DNA of 64,000 nt from Allobosea thiooxidans (GTDB taxonomy: Bacteria > Pseudomonadota > Alphaproteobacteria > Rhizobiales > Beijerinckiaceae). Under the pieces are notes generated by a model that saw only the letters and a list, made by a program, of their open reading frames with translations, searched no databases and was not told the origin of the DNA. Position 1 is the first letter of the stretch; each line of letters starts with the position of its first letter. The stretch spans positions 131,501 to 195,500 of the forward strand of contig NZ_FUYX01000002.1 in the NCBI RefSeq assembly GCF_900168195.1. Reading direction: 5' to 3'. Shown here one piece after another: positions 27,156-37,480 of the stretch. The translations under genes were made by a program, and so were the position numbers.

Positions 27156-27794
27156 ATGCCCCCCGTGCTGCCCGCCACGCTGTCCGATTCCGCCCTGTCG
27201 GAGCGCCATATCCGCATCCTCGATGCGGCGGAGCGCGTCTTCGCACGCGCCGGCTTCCATGCGGCGACGATGCAGGACGTCGCGGCCGAGGCGGGGATGA
27301 GCCCGGGCAATCTCTACCGCTACTTCAACTCCAAGGATGCGATCATCGCCGGCATGTCCGAACGGGACCGCAGCCTGATCGCGGAAGATTTCGGCAGCCT
27401 GTGTCCGGCCAACGGCTCGCTCCTCGACCAGCTCGAGGAGCTCGGCCGCAAGCACCTCGTCCGCCAGCCTCGCGAGAAGGCAGTGATCGCCCTTCAGATC
27501 TGGGCTGAAGCCGCGCGCAACCCCGAGATGGCGCGGATGTGCGCCGATATCGAGGGCACGGTGATCGAGGGGCTGGCGACCGCGATCGGCGAGGCCAAGC
27601 GCAATGGCGAGCTGCCGCCGCGGCTCGACGAGCACCGTTTCCTGCTCGCGATCTCGATGATGGCGGACGGCTTCTTCTGTCGGCGCGCCATGGACCCGAC
27701 CTTCGATGAGGCTGTTGCAGCCGACACCCTCTTTGCCGGCATGCGCCAACTCGCGCAGAGCATGCTCCTGCCCGATCCGGACCCGAAACCATGA
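27156..27794 (+). CDS. TetR/AcrR-family transcriptional regulator
   Basis: A 212-residue regulator. The N-terminal TetR HTH covers about residues 17-64: RILDAAERVFARAGFHAATM, then DVAAEAGMSPGNLYRYFNSK and the IIAGM turn. The C-terminal ligand domain is not specific. The gene overlaps the next one, a periplasmic adaptor, as ATGA. Combined with the palindrome just upstream, it is very likely the autoregulated local repressor of the efflux system. I chose the ATG at 27156; an upstream start would place the operator inside the coding region. Confidence 0.9.
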   Translation: MPPVLPATLSDSALSERHIRILDAAERVFARAGFHAATMQDVAAEAGMSPGNLYRYFNSKDAIIAGMSERDRSLIAEDFGSLCPANGSLLDQLEELGRKHLVRQPREKAVIALQIWAEAARNPEMARMCADIEGTVIEGLATAIGEAKRNGELPPRLDEHRFLLAISMMADGFFCRRAMDPTFDEAVAADTLFAGMRQLAQSMLLPDPDPKP

Positions 27795-29050
27795 TCTCTG
27801 CCTCCGCTTCCCCGCTTTCGTCCAGTCGCGCCGCCGCAACAGGATCCACCGCGATGTCCGCTCGCTTCCGCGTCTTCCATCCGCTCCGCCCGGCCGCGAC
27901 GGCCGCCGTGCTGGCGGTCCTCCTGACCGCATCCCTGCCGCTTGCCGCGCAGACGCCGGCGCCGACGCCCGCGGCGGCGGGCCCCTCCGTCACGGTGACG
28001 CAGGCCCAGCGGACCGAGATCGTCGAGAGCGTCGTCGTTTCCGGCTCGATGGTGGCGCGCGATGAGATCCTGGTCGGACCGGAGGTCGACGGGCTGTCGA
28101 TCGTCGATCTCCTGGCGGAGGAGGGCGACCGGGTCCGGCAGGGGGCGGTGCTCGCTCGGCTCGACCGGACGACTCTGGATGTCCAGAAGGCGCAGAACGA
28201 CGCGCAGATCGCCCGCGCCGAGGCGGCCGTTGCGCAGGCACAGGCGCAGATCGCCGAGGCCGACGCCAATCTGGTCCAGGCCAACAATGCCTTCGACCGC
28301 ACCAAGGCGCTGCGCGAGAGCGGCAATGCCAGCATCGAGATGTTCGACCAGCGCGCCGCGGCGGCGCGTTCGGGGCAGGCGCGCGCCAATGCGAGCCGGC
28401 AACTCCTGGCGATCGCCAGTGCCGATCTCGCGCTCGCCCAGGCGCAGGGCAAGGACATCGCGGTCAAGCTCGCCCGTACCGAGATCAAGGCGCCGCGCGC
28501 CGGCATCGTCAGCCGCCGCACCGCCCGGCTGGGCGGAACCGCGAGCATGTCGCCGGGGGCCGAGCCCCTGTTCCGCATCATCGCCGACGGCGCCGTCGAG
28601 CTCGAGGCGGAGGTCGCCGAGGTCGAGCTGCCGGGGCTGAAGCTCGGGCAGAAGGTGGCCGTGACGCCGGCTGGAGCCCGGGAAACGTTGGCGGGCACGA
28701 TCCGCCTGATCTCGCCCGAGGTCGACAAGGCCTCGCGCCTCGGCCGGGTCAGGGTCGCGCTCGACGGCAATCCGCCGGTGGCGATTGGGACCTTCGCGCG
28801 CGGCATCATCGAGACCGGACGCAAGCAGGCCGTGACTTTGCCGCTTTCCGCCATCACCTATAGCCGCGTCGGAGCGAGCGTGCAGAGCGTCAAGGACGGC
28901 AAGGTGACGACCAAGCCGGTGACGCTCGGCCTGTCGGGCGGGGGGCGCGCCGAGATCGCCTCCGGCCTCGTCGAGGGAGAGACCGTGGTCGCACGCGCCG
29001 GCACCTTCGTGCGTGACGGCGACCTCGTCACTCCCGTCGCGACCAACTGA
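27791..29050 (+). CDS. RND efflux periplasmic adaptor (MFP/HlyD family)
   Basis: A 419-residue periplasmic adaptor that joins the inner-membrane pump to an outer-membrane channel. The signal region lies around residues 35-55 (AAVLAVLLTASLPLAAQ). The beta-barrel/lipoyl part starts at VVVSGSMVARDEI, and a coiled-coil hairpin rich in alanine, glutamine and glutamate follows from about residue 130 to 205. GTASMSPGAEPLFRI begins the return strand. ATG at 27791 overlaps the tetR stop; an ATG at 27854 would remove 21 residues before the signal region and is also plausible. Confidence 0.9.
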   Translation: MISASASPLSSSRAAATGSTAMSARFRVFHPLRPAATAAVLAVLLTASLPLAAQTPAPTPAAAGPSVTVTQAQRTEIVESVVVSGSMVARDEILVGPEVDGLSIVDLLAEEGDRVRQGAVLARLDRTTLDVQKAQNDAQIARAEAAVAQAQAQIAEADANLVQANNAFDRTKALRESGNASIEMFDQRAAAARSGQARANASRQLLAIASADLALAQAQGKDIAVKLARTEIKAPRAGIVSRRTARLGGTASMSPGAEPLFRIIADGAVELEAEVAEVELPGLKLGQKVAVTPAGARETLAGTIRLISPEVDKASRLGRVRVALDGNPPVAIGTFARGIIETGRKQAVTLPLSAITYSRVGASVQSVKDGKVTTKPVTLGLSGGGRAEIASGLVEGETVVARAGTFVRDGDLVTPVATN

Positions 29051-29061
29051 CGGATGCGACC

Positions 29062-32000
29062 ATGAACGTGAACTTCTCCGCCTGGTCGATCCGGAAGCCG
29101 GTCCCGGCGATCCTGCTCTTCTTCGTGCTCTGCGTGCTCGGCCTGCTCGCCTTCTCGAAGCTGCCGGTCACGCGCTTTCCGAATATCGACATCCCGCTGG
29201 TCTCGGTCACCGTGACCCAGTCCGGCGCGGCGCCGGCCGAGCTCGAAAGCCAGGTCAGCAAGCGCGTCGAGGATTCGGTTGCCAACATCACCGGCGTCAA
29301 GCACGTCACCTCGACCCTGGCCGACGGCCAGTCGCTGACGCTGATCGAGTTCCGGCTCGAGACCGACACCGACCGCGCTGTCAACGACGTCAAGGACGCC
29401 ATCGCCAAGATCAGGGCCGATCTGCCCCGCACCATCGACGAGCCGGTGATCCAGCGCATCGATGTCGAGGGCCAGTCGATCCTGACCTATGGCGCGGCCT
29501 CGGCCGGCATGACGCTGGAGCAGCTCTCCTGGCATGTCGACGACGTCGTCGCGCGCGAGCTGCAGGGGCTGAAGGGCGTCGGCCGCGTCGAGCGCTATGG
29601 CGGCGTCGATCGCGAGATCCGCATCTCGCTCGATCCCGACCGGCTGCTGGCGCTCGGCATCACTGCCAACGAGGTCAACCGCCAGATCCGCGCCACCAAT
29701 GTCGACCTCGCCGGCGGGCGCGGCGAGGTCGGCGGGCAGGAGCAGGCGATCCGCACGCTTGCCGGCGCGCGCACCGTCGCCGACCTGGCCGAGACCAAGA
29801 TCACGCTCTCGGGCGGGCGCGAGGTGCGGCTGAAGGAGCTCGGCCGCGTCGAGGATTCGCATTCGGAGCCGCGCGCCTTCGGCCGGCTCAACAAGAACCC
29901 GGTCGTGACCTTCGCGGTGTTCCGCTCGAAGGGTTCGAGCGAGCTCTCGGTCAAGGACGTGGTGGCGCAGCGCGTCGAGGAACTGAACAAGCGCTTCCCC
30001 GACATCAAGATCACGCCGATCGACGACGCCGTCGCCTATACCCACGGCAACTACAAGGCGGCGATGGAGACGCTGATCGAGGGCGCCGCGCTCGCCGTCA
30101 TCGTCGTCTTCCTGTTCCTGCGCAACTGGCGCGCGACGCTGATCACGGCCGTTGCTCTTCCGCTCTCGGCCATCCCCACCTTTTGGGCGATGGAGCTGAT
30201 GGGCTTCTCGCTCAACCTGGTCAGCCTGCTCGGCATCACGCTGGTGACCGGCATCCTGGTCGACGACGCCATCGTCGAGATCGAGAACATCGTCCGGCAC
30301 ATGAAGATGGGCAAGTCGCCCTATCGCGCCGCGATGGAGGCGGCGGACGAGATCGGGCTCGCGGTCATCGCGATCACGCTCACCATCGTCGCGATCTTCG
30401 CGCCGGTCTCCTTCATGGGCGGCGTCGCCGGCCAGTATTTCCGGCAGTTCGGCCTGACGGTCGCGGTCGCCGTGCTGTTCTCGCTGCTCGTGGCGCGGCT
30501 GATCACGCCGATGATGGCGGCCTATCTGATGCGGCCGGTCCACCATGCCGACCCGAAGGACGGGCGGATCATGGGCGCCTATGTCGGCCTGCTCAAGACG
30601 ACGCTGAAGAAGCGGCGCATCCCGTTCTTCCCGCGCTTCGACGGCACGGGCCGCTGGCGCAGCATGCCGTTCAACACGGCCTATGCGACGCTGGTGATCG
30701 GCTTCATGTTCCTGATCGGCTCGATCCAGGCGACGCAGCTGCTGCCGACCGGCTTCATCCCGGATGAGGACACCTCGCGCGTCGTGGCCTCGGTCGAGCT
30801 GCCGCCGGGCTCGACGCTGGAGGATACCCGCGTCACCACCGACAAGCTCGTCGACGCGCTGAAGACGATCCCCGAGGTGACCAACGTCTTCGTGCTCGGC
30901 GGCGCCTCGCCGACCGGCCAGCGCGAGGTGCGCCGCGCCGCCGTCTTCATCCTGCTCAAGCCCAAGGCCGAGCGCGACATCGCCCAGAAGGAGCTCAAGG
31001 TCACCATCGCCGAGAAGCTCGCCAGCGTGCCGGATGTGCGCGCCTGGTACGTCAACGAGCGCGGCGAGCGCGAGATGGCCTTCTCGATCCTGTCGAAGGA
31101 TGGCGAAGCGCTCGACGCCGCGGTCGCCAAGATCGAGGCGCGGATGCGCCAGGTCGATGGCTATCTCAACGTCGCCACCGCCGGTTCGCTCAGCCGCCCG
31201 GAGCTGCGCGTCACGCCGAAGCTGGAGGAGGCCGCCAATCTCGGCGTCACGCCGGAGGCGATCTCGGAAGCCGTGCGCGTCGCCACGATCGGCGATGTCG
31301 GCGCCAATCTCGCCAAGTTCAACGCCGGCGACCGGCTGGTGCCGATCCGCGTCCAGCTCGACGAGGCCGCGCGCACCGACATGCGCAACATCGCGGCGCT
31401 GCGCGTCACCAACACGAACGGCGTCTCGATCCCGCTCACCGCCGTCGCCGAAATCGGCTTCGGCGAAGGCCCGAGCTCGATCGACCGCTACGACCGCGTC
31501 CGCCGGGCGCAGATCGGCGCCGATCTCAAACGCGGCTTCGAGCTCGGCACCGCTCAGGAGAAGTTCCAGGAGATCGTCAAGGAGGTCGGCCTGCCGCCGG
31601 GCGTCTGGATCGCCGCGACCGGCGACGCAGAGATCCAGGGCGAGGTCGTCCAGGGCTTCATCACCGCGATGACGACCGGCCTCATGCTGGTGCTGGCGGT
31701 GCTGATCCTGCTGTTCGGCTCGGTCTTCCAGCCGATCACCATCCTGCTCTCGCTGCCGCTTTCCTTCGGCGGCGTGGTGATCGCGCTGCTGGCGACGCAG
31801 AATGCCGTCTCCATGCCGGTCTATATCGGCCTGCTGATGCTGATGGGCATCGTCACCAAGAACGCGATCATGCTGGTCGATTTCGCGGTCGAGGAGGTCG
31901 GGCGCGGCAAGGACCGGATGACCGCGCTGATCGAGGCCGGCCGCAAGCGGGCGCGCCCGATCCTGATGACGACCATCGCCATGGCGGCGGGCATGCTGCC

Positions 32001-32283
32001 CTCGGCCTATGGCGTCGGCGACGGTGGCGAGTTCCGCGCGCCGATGGCGATCGCGGTGATCGGCGGCCTGATCGTCTCGACCGTGCTGTCGCTCGTCTTC
32101 GTGCCGTCCTTCTACATGGTGATGGACGATCTCTCGCGCGCGACCGGCTGGCTCTTCGGCCGCTTCTTCGGCAAGGCCGAGGACGAAAGCAGCTGGGAGC
32201 CGATCGACGAGCACGCGGCCCCGGCGATCGCGACGGCGGAAGCGATGTCGAAGCCGGCCCGGCCGCGATTGGCGGCGGAGTAG
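29062..32283 (+). CDS. RND multidrug efflux permease (AcrB/MexB-like)
   Basis: A 1073-residue proton-driven HAE1-type RND pump with 12 membrane helices and two large periplasmic loops. The family opening WSIRKPVPAILLFFVLCVLG, the VTGILVDDAIVEIENIVRH segment with the proton-relay aspartates in helix 4, and PVSFMGGVAGQYFRQFGLTV are clear; GIVTKNAIMLVDFAVE holds the paired site in helix 10. It is 11 bases after the adaptor gene. No outer-membrane TolC-like gene follows, so a shared channel elsewhere is expected. Substrates are unknown. Confidence 0.95.
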   Translation: MNVNFSAWSIRKPVPAILLFFVLCVLGLLAFSKLPVTRFPNIDIPLVSVTVTQSGAAPAELESQVSKRVEDSVANITGVKHVTSTLADGQSLTLIEFRLETDTDRAVNDVKDAIAKIRADLPRTIDEPVIQRIDVEGQSILTYGAASAGMTLEQLSWHVDDVVARELQGLKGVGRVERYGGVDREIRISLDPDRLLALGITANEVNRQIRATNVDLAGGRGEVGGQEQAIRTLAGARTVADLAETKITLSGGREVRLKELGRVEDSHSEPRAFGRLNKNPVVTFAVFRSKGSSELSVKDVVAQRVEELNKRFPDIKITPIDDAVAYTHGNYKAAMETLIEGAALAVIVVFLFLRNWRATLITAVALPLSAIPTFWAMELMGFSLNLVSLLGITLVTGILVDDAIVEIENIVRHMKMGKSPYRAAMEAADEIGLAVIAITLTIVAIFAPVSFMGGVAGQYFRQFGLTVAVAVLFSLLVARLITPMMAAYLMRPVHHADPKDGRIMGAYVGLLKTTLKKRRIPFFPRFDGTGRWRSMPFNTAYATLVIGFMFLIGSIQATQLLPTGFIPDEDTSRVVASVELPPGSTLEDTRVTTDKLVDALKTIPEVTNVFVLGGASPTGQREVRRAAVFILLKPKAERDIAQKELKVTIAEKLASVPDVRAWYVNERGEREMAFSILSKDGEALDAAVAKIEARMRQVDGYLNVATAGSLSRPELRVTPKLEEAANLGVTPEAISEAVRVATIGDVGANLAKFNAGDRLVPIRVQLDEAARTDMRNIAALRVTNTNGVSIPLTAVAEIGFGEGPSSIDRYDRVRRAQIGADLKRGFELGTAQEKFQEIVKEVGLPPGVWIAATGDAEIQGEVVQGFITAMTTGLMLVLAVLILLFGSVFQPITILLSLPLSFGGVVIALLATQNAVSMPVYIGLLMLMGIVTKNAIMLVDFAVEEVGRGKDRMTALIEAGRKRARPILMTTIAMAAGMLPSAYGVGDGGEFRAPMAIAVIGGLIVSTVLSLVFVPSFYMVMDDLSRATGWLFGRFFGKAEDESSWEPIDEHAAPAIATAEAMSKPARPRLAAE

Positions 32284-32287
32284 GGCG

Positions 32288-32800
32288 TCAGGCGGAGGCG
32301 GCCAAAGCCGCCTGCCGCCGCGCCAGCGCCTCCCGATAGGCCTGCGTCAGCTCGTCGAGCACGGATCGCTCTGGCTTTGGCGCGTCGAGATGGAGGAAGC
32401 GCAGCTCCTCCATGAAGCGCTCCCAGAGCGCGGGGCCGCCTTCGCTCAAGAACTCGGCCCGGATCGAGAGCTCCTCGGTCACCGGCAGGGAGCGCCGGCC
32501 CCATTCGCCCATCGCGGCGAAGACGGGCACGAGCGCGATGCCCATCTCGGTCAGGCTGTAGATCGCCTTCTGCTTGTGGCTGGCGTCGTCGCGGCGCGAG
32601 AGCAGCCCGTTCCCGACGAGGCGCTTCAGCCGGTCGGCGAGGATGTTCGAGGCGATGCCCTCGTCGGATTTCGACAGGAGCTCGCGGAAGTGCCGGCGAT
32701 TGCCGAACATCACGTCGCGCAGGACGATCAGGCTCCAGCGATCTCCCAGGATTTCCAGCGTCAGATTGATCGGGCAGCCGGAACGGCCGGTCTCGCGCAT
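32288..32800 (-). CDS. HxlR-family winged-helix regulator
   Basis: A 170-residue regulator with the HxlR domain in the first 100 residues: CPINLTLEILGDRWSLIVLR, then FRELLSKSDEGIASNILADR and a wing with KAIYSLTEMG. The C-terminal 60 residues are a longer tail than the minimal family. I chose the ATG at 32800, which has GGAG 6 bases upstream; 32812 is a TTG. It is divergent from a dihydrofolate-reductase-like gene and probably controls it and itself. Confidence 0.88.
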   Translation of the reverse strand: MRETGRSGCPINLTLEILGDRWSLIVLRDVMFGNRRHFRELLSKSDEGIASNILADRLKRLVGNGLLSRRDDASHKQKAIYSLTEMGIALVPVFAAMGEWGRRSLPVTEELSIRAEFLSEGGPALWERFMEELRFLHLDAPKPERSVLDELTQAYREALARRQAALAASA

Positions 32801-32823
32801 GCTCGTCTCCAAAAACTGCTTGC

Positions 32824-32852
32824 AATATAAAATCAGTCTGGCTACCCATCAA
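32824..32852 (-). promoter_or_regulatory. Promoter of the HxlR-family gene
   Basis: Read leftward, TTGATG (32852-32847) and TATATT (32829-32824) are spaced by exactly 17 bases. The predicted transcript start is about 15-18 bases before the ATG at 32800, leaving a short leader. Confidence 0.55.
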
Positions 32853-32875
32853 CCAATTGCAAATAACAACTGGTT
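32851..32875. promoter_or_regulatory. Imperfect inverted repeat, candidate HxlR operator
   Basis: AACCAATTG (32851-32859) and CAACTGGTT (32867-32875) are inverted with one mismatch, around a 7-base AT-rich spacer. It lies between the divergent hxlR-type and dihydrofolate-reductase-like genes and touches the -35 box of the former, so a bound dimer could control both. Confidence 0.55.
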
Positions 32876-32901
32876 TTGAGCGGGCATGACAGGAGGCTGA
32901 G

Positions 32902-33465
32902 ATGGCCAAGGTGATCGTCTGGAATCTGATGACGCTGGAGGGGTTCTTCGAAGGCCGGGAGAAATGGGATCTCGGCTTCCACGAAGACGCCTGGGGCGAG
33001 GAACTGAGCGATCTCAGCAAGGAGTTCGGGCGCAAGGCCGGGCTCCTGGTCTTCGGCCGCGTCACCTATGAGGGGATGAAGGCCTATTGGACGACCGCCG
33101 CGGAGGAGGAGGGCGAGATCAAGGCCTTCATGAACGCCCTGCCGAAGCTCGTCGCCTCGCGCAGCCTGACCGCCTCGGACTGGAACAACACCACGGTGAC
33201 GGCCGACATCGCCGGCGAGATCGCCCGCCACAAGGCTCTGCCGGGCAAGGACATCTACGTTTTCGGCAGCGCCGAATTGACCGAGTCGCTGCTGGCGGCC
33301 GGGCTGGTCGACGAGATCATGATCGCCGTCGCGCCGGTCACGATCGGGCAGGGCACGCCCTTGTTCAAGCCGGGCGAGGAGAAGCGCCGCTTTGCGCTGA
33401 TCGCGGCCCGCCCGCTCGCGAACGGCACCGTGATCCTGCACTACGGGGTCAAGCGGGCCGGCTGA
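32902..33465 (+). CDS. Dihydrofolate reductase/RibD C-terminal-domain family protein
   Basis: A 187-residue protein of the RibD_C/DHFR-like fold. It begins MAKVIVWNLMTLEGFFEG and contains GLLVFGRVTYEGMKAYW, DIYVFGSAELTESLLAAGLV and IAVAPVTIGQGTPLF, all typical of the stand-alone deaminase-reductase family often annotated as dihydrofolate reductase. Real substrates of such proteins are mostly unknown. The ATG follows an AGGAGGCTGAG site. Divergent from an HxlR gene that shares its control region. Confidence 0.88.
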   Translation: MAKVIVWNLMTLEGFFEGREKWDLGFHEDAWGEELSDLSKEFGRKAGLLVFGRVTYEGMKAYWTTAAEEEGEIKAFMNALPKLVASRSLTASDWNNTTVTADIAGEIARHKALPGKDIYVFGSAELTESLLAAGLVDEIMIAVAPVTIGQGTPLFKPGEEKRRFALIAARPLANGTVILHYGVKRAG

Positions 33466-33474
33466 CGGCGCGGT

Positions 33475-34377
33475 TCAGCCGCGGCGGACCATCAGCACGG
33501 CGGCGAGGATGGCGACCCCGCCGAAGCCCTGCACCGGCGTCGGCTGCTCGCCGAACAGCGCCCAGGCGGCGAGCACGCTGACCAGCGCCGGCCAGACCAT
33601 GACGAGCGAGGCGGCGCTGGCGCCGTAGCTGCCGAGCGAGAGCGTGATCAGCCCCTGGCCGAGCACATGGGAGACGATGCCGAGCGCCGCGACCGCGAGC
33701 CAGCCCTGCAGGCTGGCCGGAATGATCTGCTCGCCGAAGGCGAGCGCCGCCGCGAGACAGAACACTGCGCAGACCGCGCTGGAGACGAGGTTGACATAGC
33801 CGGCATCGGCCCGGTTGCGGGCGTGGCGCACCGCCAGGATATAGGCGGCGTAGGACATCGCCGCGCCGACGGCGAGGCTGTCTCCGAACAGATTGCCCGA
33901 CAGCTGCGCCGCGCCGGTGAATTTCGGCAGGATCAGCAGGAGCGCGCCGGCGATCGCCAGCATCAGCGCGCCGAGAATGCGCCGGGACGGGCGCTCGCCG
34001 AGGAGCAGCCAGGCGCCGAGCACGACGCCCACCGGGGCAAGATTGCCGAGCAGCGAGGCATTGGCGATCGTCGTATGGCCGAGCGCGGCGTTGTAAAGCG
34101 TGACGTCGATGCCGAAGGCGAGCCCCGCCAACGCCACGGCGGCGAAGGCGCCGCTACGGATCGCGCCGCTCTTCGGCTTGCGCCGCTCCACCGCCGTCCA
34201 GGCCATGAGCGCCGGCAGGGCGAAGATCATCCGCCAAAAGCCGGCCGCGGCCGGGCCGACATCGGCGAGGCGCACAAAAATGCCGGAAAAGCCGATGAAG
34301 GTCGCTCCGGCGAGCAGCACGAGAAACATCGCGAGTGCGGGCGATGCGGGCCGGGCGGGAATCGCTGGGGCGGACAT
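33475..34377 (-). CDS. DMT-superfamily transporter with two EamA domains
   Basis: A 300-residue inner-membrane transporter with ten predicted helices arranged as two EamA repeats (about 12-145 and 160-295). Typical blocks are FSGIFVRLADVGPAAAGFWR and the second-repeat ending VWPALVSVLAAWALFGEQ. EamA proteins export metabolites such as amino acids or purines; the substrate is not predictable. It is divergent from a LysR-type regulator gene, which probably controls it. Confidence 0.9.
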   Translation of the reverse strand: MSAPAIPARPASPALAMFLVLLAGATFIGFSGIFVRLADVGPAAAGFWRMIFALPALMAWTAVERRKPKSGAIRSGAFAAVALAGLAFGIDVTLYNAALGHTTIANASLLGNLAPVGVVLGAWLLLGERPSRRILGALMLAIAGALLLILPKFTGAAQLSGNLFGDSLAVGAAMSYAAYILAVRHARNRADAGYVNLVSSAVCAVFCLAAALAFGEQIIPASLQGWLAVAALGIVSHVLGQGLITLSLGSYGASAASLVMVWPALVSVLAAWALFGEQPTPVQGFGGVAILAAVLMVRRG

Positions 34378-34543
34378 GATGTTTTCTGATCGATATTGGG
34401 GTCAGCTTCGGCCGCGACGGCGCGCCCGGCTCAGCCCCGTTCGAGCGTGGATATAGGGCGCTTTCTCCCATCGGAAAAACGGATTATTCTGATTTAACCA
34501 TTCTTAAAATCGATCGAAGCAGCACGTTCCAAGGAGGCACGTC

Positions 34544-35410
34544 ATGACGGTCCATTTCGACCTCGCCGCGCTCGGCATGCTGGTCGCCGTGGCGGAGACC
34601 GGCGGCTTCACCGCGGCGAGCGCGAGGCTCGGCCGGACGCAATCGGCGATCTCGGTCCGGATCCAGGATCTCGAGAGCCAGCTCGGCCACAAGCTGCTGG
34701 AACGATCGCGCCGCGGCGTCACGCCGACCGATGCCGGCGAGCGGCTGATCGCCCATGCGCGGCGGCTGCTCGCGGTCGAGCGCGAGGCGCTGGCGGATCT
34801 CGCCGGCGACACGCCCTCCGGACGGCTGCGCATCGGCATTCCCGACGACTATATGGACGCCTATCTCAGGCCGCTGATCGCGCGCTTCGCGGCCGAGCAC
34901 CCGAAGGTCGAGCTCGAGGTGCGCTGCGACCTGTCGAAGCGCATCGAGCCGGCATTGCTGGCTGGCGAATACGATCTCGCCGTGGTGACGCAGGACCCCA
35001 AGAAGCCGATGGGCGAGGTGCTCAGGCGCGAGCCGATGGTCTGGGTGGCGGGGCGTGGCCATCGCCCCGAACTGCAGGAGACACTGCCGCTCGCCCTCTT
35101 CTCCGAGGGCTGCCGGGCGCGGCCGCGCATCCTCGCGGCGCTCAGCACCGCCGGCAAGGCACATCGCCTGGTCTTCTCATGCTCGCATACCTCGGGCGTG
35201 CTCTCGGCGGTCGAGGCCGGGTTCTGCGTGGCGGCGATCACCGAAAGCGCGATCCCTCCGTCCCTGCGCCGGCTCGGCCCGGCCGAGGACCTGCCGCCTC
35301 TGTTCGAGCTCACGGTCGGGCTGATGATGGCGCCGCGTCCCGATCTTGCGGCGCGGCGCTTCGCCGATGCGCTGCGCGAGGAAATGAGCCTGTTGCGGCT
35401 GGCGGCCTGA
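34544..35410 (+). CDS. LysR-family transcriptional regulator
   Basis: A 288-residue LTTR. The winged-helix domain spans residues 1-65, with GGFTAASARLGRTQSAISVR as the helix-turn-helix and RSRRGVTPTDAGERL as the wing. The periplasmic-binding-protein-like effector domain starts near SGRLRIGIPDDYM (about 90). Start ATG at 34544 has AAGGAGG. The 166-base gap to the divergent EamA transporter gene holds the shared promoter region, AT-rich around 34480-34520. Confidence 0.92.
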   Translation: MTVHFDLAALGMLVAVAETGGFTAASARLGRTQSAISVRIQDLESQLGHKLLERSRRGVTPTDAGERLIAHARRLLAVEREALADLAGDTPSGRLRIGIPDDYMDAYLRPLIARFAAEHPKVELEVRCDLSKRIEPALLAGEYDLAVVTQDPKKPMGEVLRREPMVWVAGRGHRPELQETLPLALFSEGCRARPRILAALSTAGKAHRLVFSCSHTSGVLSAVEAGFCVAAITESAIPPSLRRLGPAEDLPPLFELTVGLMMAPRPDLAARRFADALREEMSLLRLAA

Positions 35411-35469
35411 TCCGGTGCATTGCCCAAAGGCGCGCGTGGGCTTAAAGCCGAGGGCATCTCTTTCTCAGG

Positions 35470-35568
35470 CGTCATCCCGGGCGTGGCAAAGCGCAGACCC
35501 GGGGTTCATGCCGGAACGGTTCAGGCATGGATCCCGGATCAGCGCCGCCGACGCGGCTTGTCCAGGAT
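35470..35568. repeat. Dispersed GTCATCCCGGG-type repeat upstream of obgE
   Basis: This part of the 199-base gap before obgE begins CGTCATCCCGGGCGTGG and contains ACCCGGGGTTCATGCCGG and CAGGCATGGATCCCGGATCA, short self-complementary blocks typical of dispersed repeats in this kind of genome. The ends are approximate. No gene is seen in the gap. Confidence 0.45.
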
Positions 35569-35570
35569 AG

Positions 35571-36653
<1,083 letters not shown>

Positions 36654-36669
36654 CATCAGCGGTTCGGCT

Positions 36670-37446
36670 CTAGCGGAAGTTCCGCCAGGCGCCGACGCGG
36701 TGGATGTTCTCGCGGTCGGCTGCCTCTTCTCCGAAGGGCGCGACCGGCCAGTCCCAGCTCTCATCGGGCGCAGGCAACGCGACGCCGCGCATCAGGTCGA
36801 GCTGGTCCGTGACGGTGCCGGCGCGGTCGCGCTCGACCATCTCGACGTCGCTCAGCAGGACGACGCGGCCGCGGAAGCGGCGCAGGTCGGCGAGATGCCA
36901 GGCGATGCAGCGCGCCGGCAGGTCGATCGGCAGCGCCGCGGCTTCGTCGGGATTGTCCGCGAGCCAGTCCTCGATCGGCCAGGCAAGCTGCGAGAGCAGG
37001 TTGGCCGAGACGACGAGGTCGATCGCCGGGTCGGCGGCGAGGCCCACCAGTGGATCGTCCCGGCCGTCGCCCTGCCCGGCGAGCCAGGCCATGATGCCGG
37101 TGAGGTTCTGCGTCAGCAGCGCGACCTTGCGGCGGAAGCGCATGGCGAGCCGGATTTGCGGCAGATGCACGGCGTCCACCAGCAGCACGCGCTCGAAATT
37201 GGCTGCGAGTAGCCGGAGCGGGATGTCGCGCAGCAGTCCGGAGCCGAGGATGACGGCGGTCCGCCGCTGCGGGAGTTCGGTGACGACCTCGGCGATGACG
37301 GCGCGACAGCGGGCGTGATGCCCGGCCCAGGCTCGACGCTGCCGGACGCCGCGCGACCAGAGTGCGACGCTCTCCCCGACCAGGCCGAGCCTGCGGGTCA
37401 TGCGCGAGGCCGGCGTCGCCAGCCGCAGGGCCAGTTCCGCGAGCAT
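36670..37446 (-). CDS. Conserved-looking hypothetical protein with a methyltransferase-like core
   Basis: A 258-residue soluble protein I cannot place in a family. The middle has a Rossmann-like pattern: TAVILGSGLLRDIPLRLLAA resembles a nucleotide- or SAM-binding loop, followed by VLLVDAVHLPQIRLA and LVVSANLLSQLAW, spaced as motifs I-IV of class I methyltransferases. The motif-I glycines (GSG) are fewer than usual, so cofactor binding is uncertain. It stands between obgE (convergent) and a D-threonine-aldolase-like gene 34 bases upstream, with which it could be co-transcribed. Confidence 0.6.
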   Translation of the reverse strand: MLAELALRLATPASRMTRRLGLVGESVALWSRGVRQRRAWAGHHARCRAVIAEVVTELPQRRTAVILGSGLLRDIPLRLLAANFERVLLVDAVHLPQIRLAMRFRRKVALLTQNLTGIMAWLAGQGDGRDDPLVGLAADPAIDLVVSANLLSQLAWPIEDWLADNPDEAAALPIDLPARCIAWHLADLRRFRGRVVLLSDVEMVERDRAGTVTDQLDLMRGVALPAPDESWDWPVAPFGEEAADRENIHRVGAWRNFR

Positions 37447-37480
37447 GGCTATGCGCCTGCGCTTCGCATCGGCCGATGTG

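Noticed and set aside
28858-32214. A long open frame on the minus strand opposite the RND permease gene (over 1100 codons).
   Set aside because: It is rich in Asp, His, Arg and Gly with no domain, the usual antisense shadow of a GC-rich gene; the plus-strand RND permease is unambiguous.
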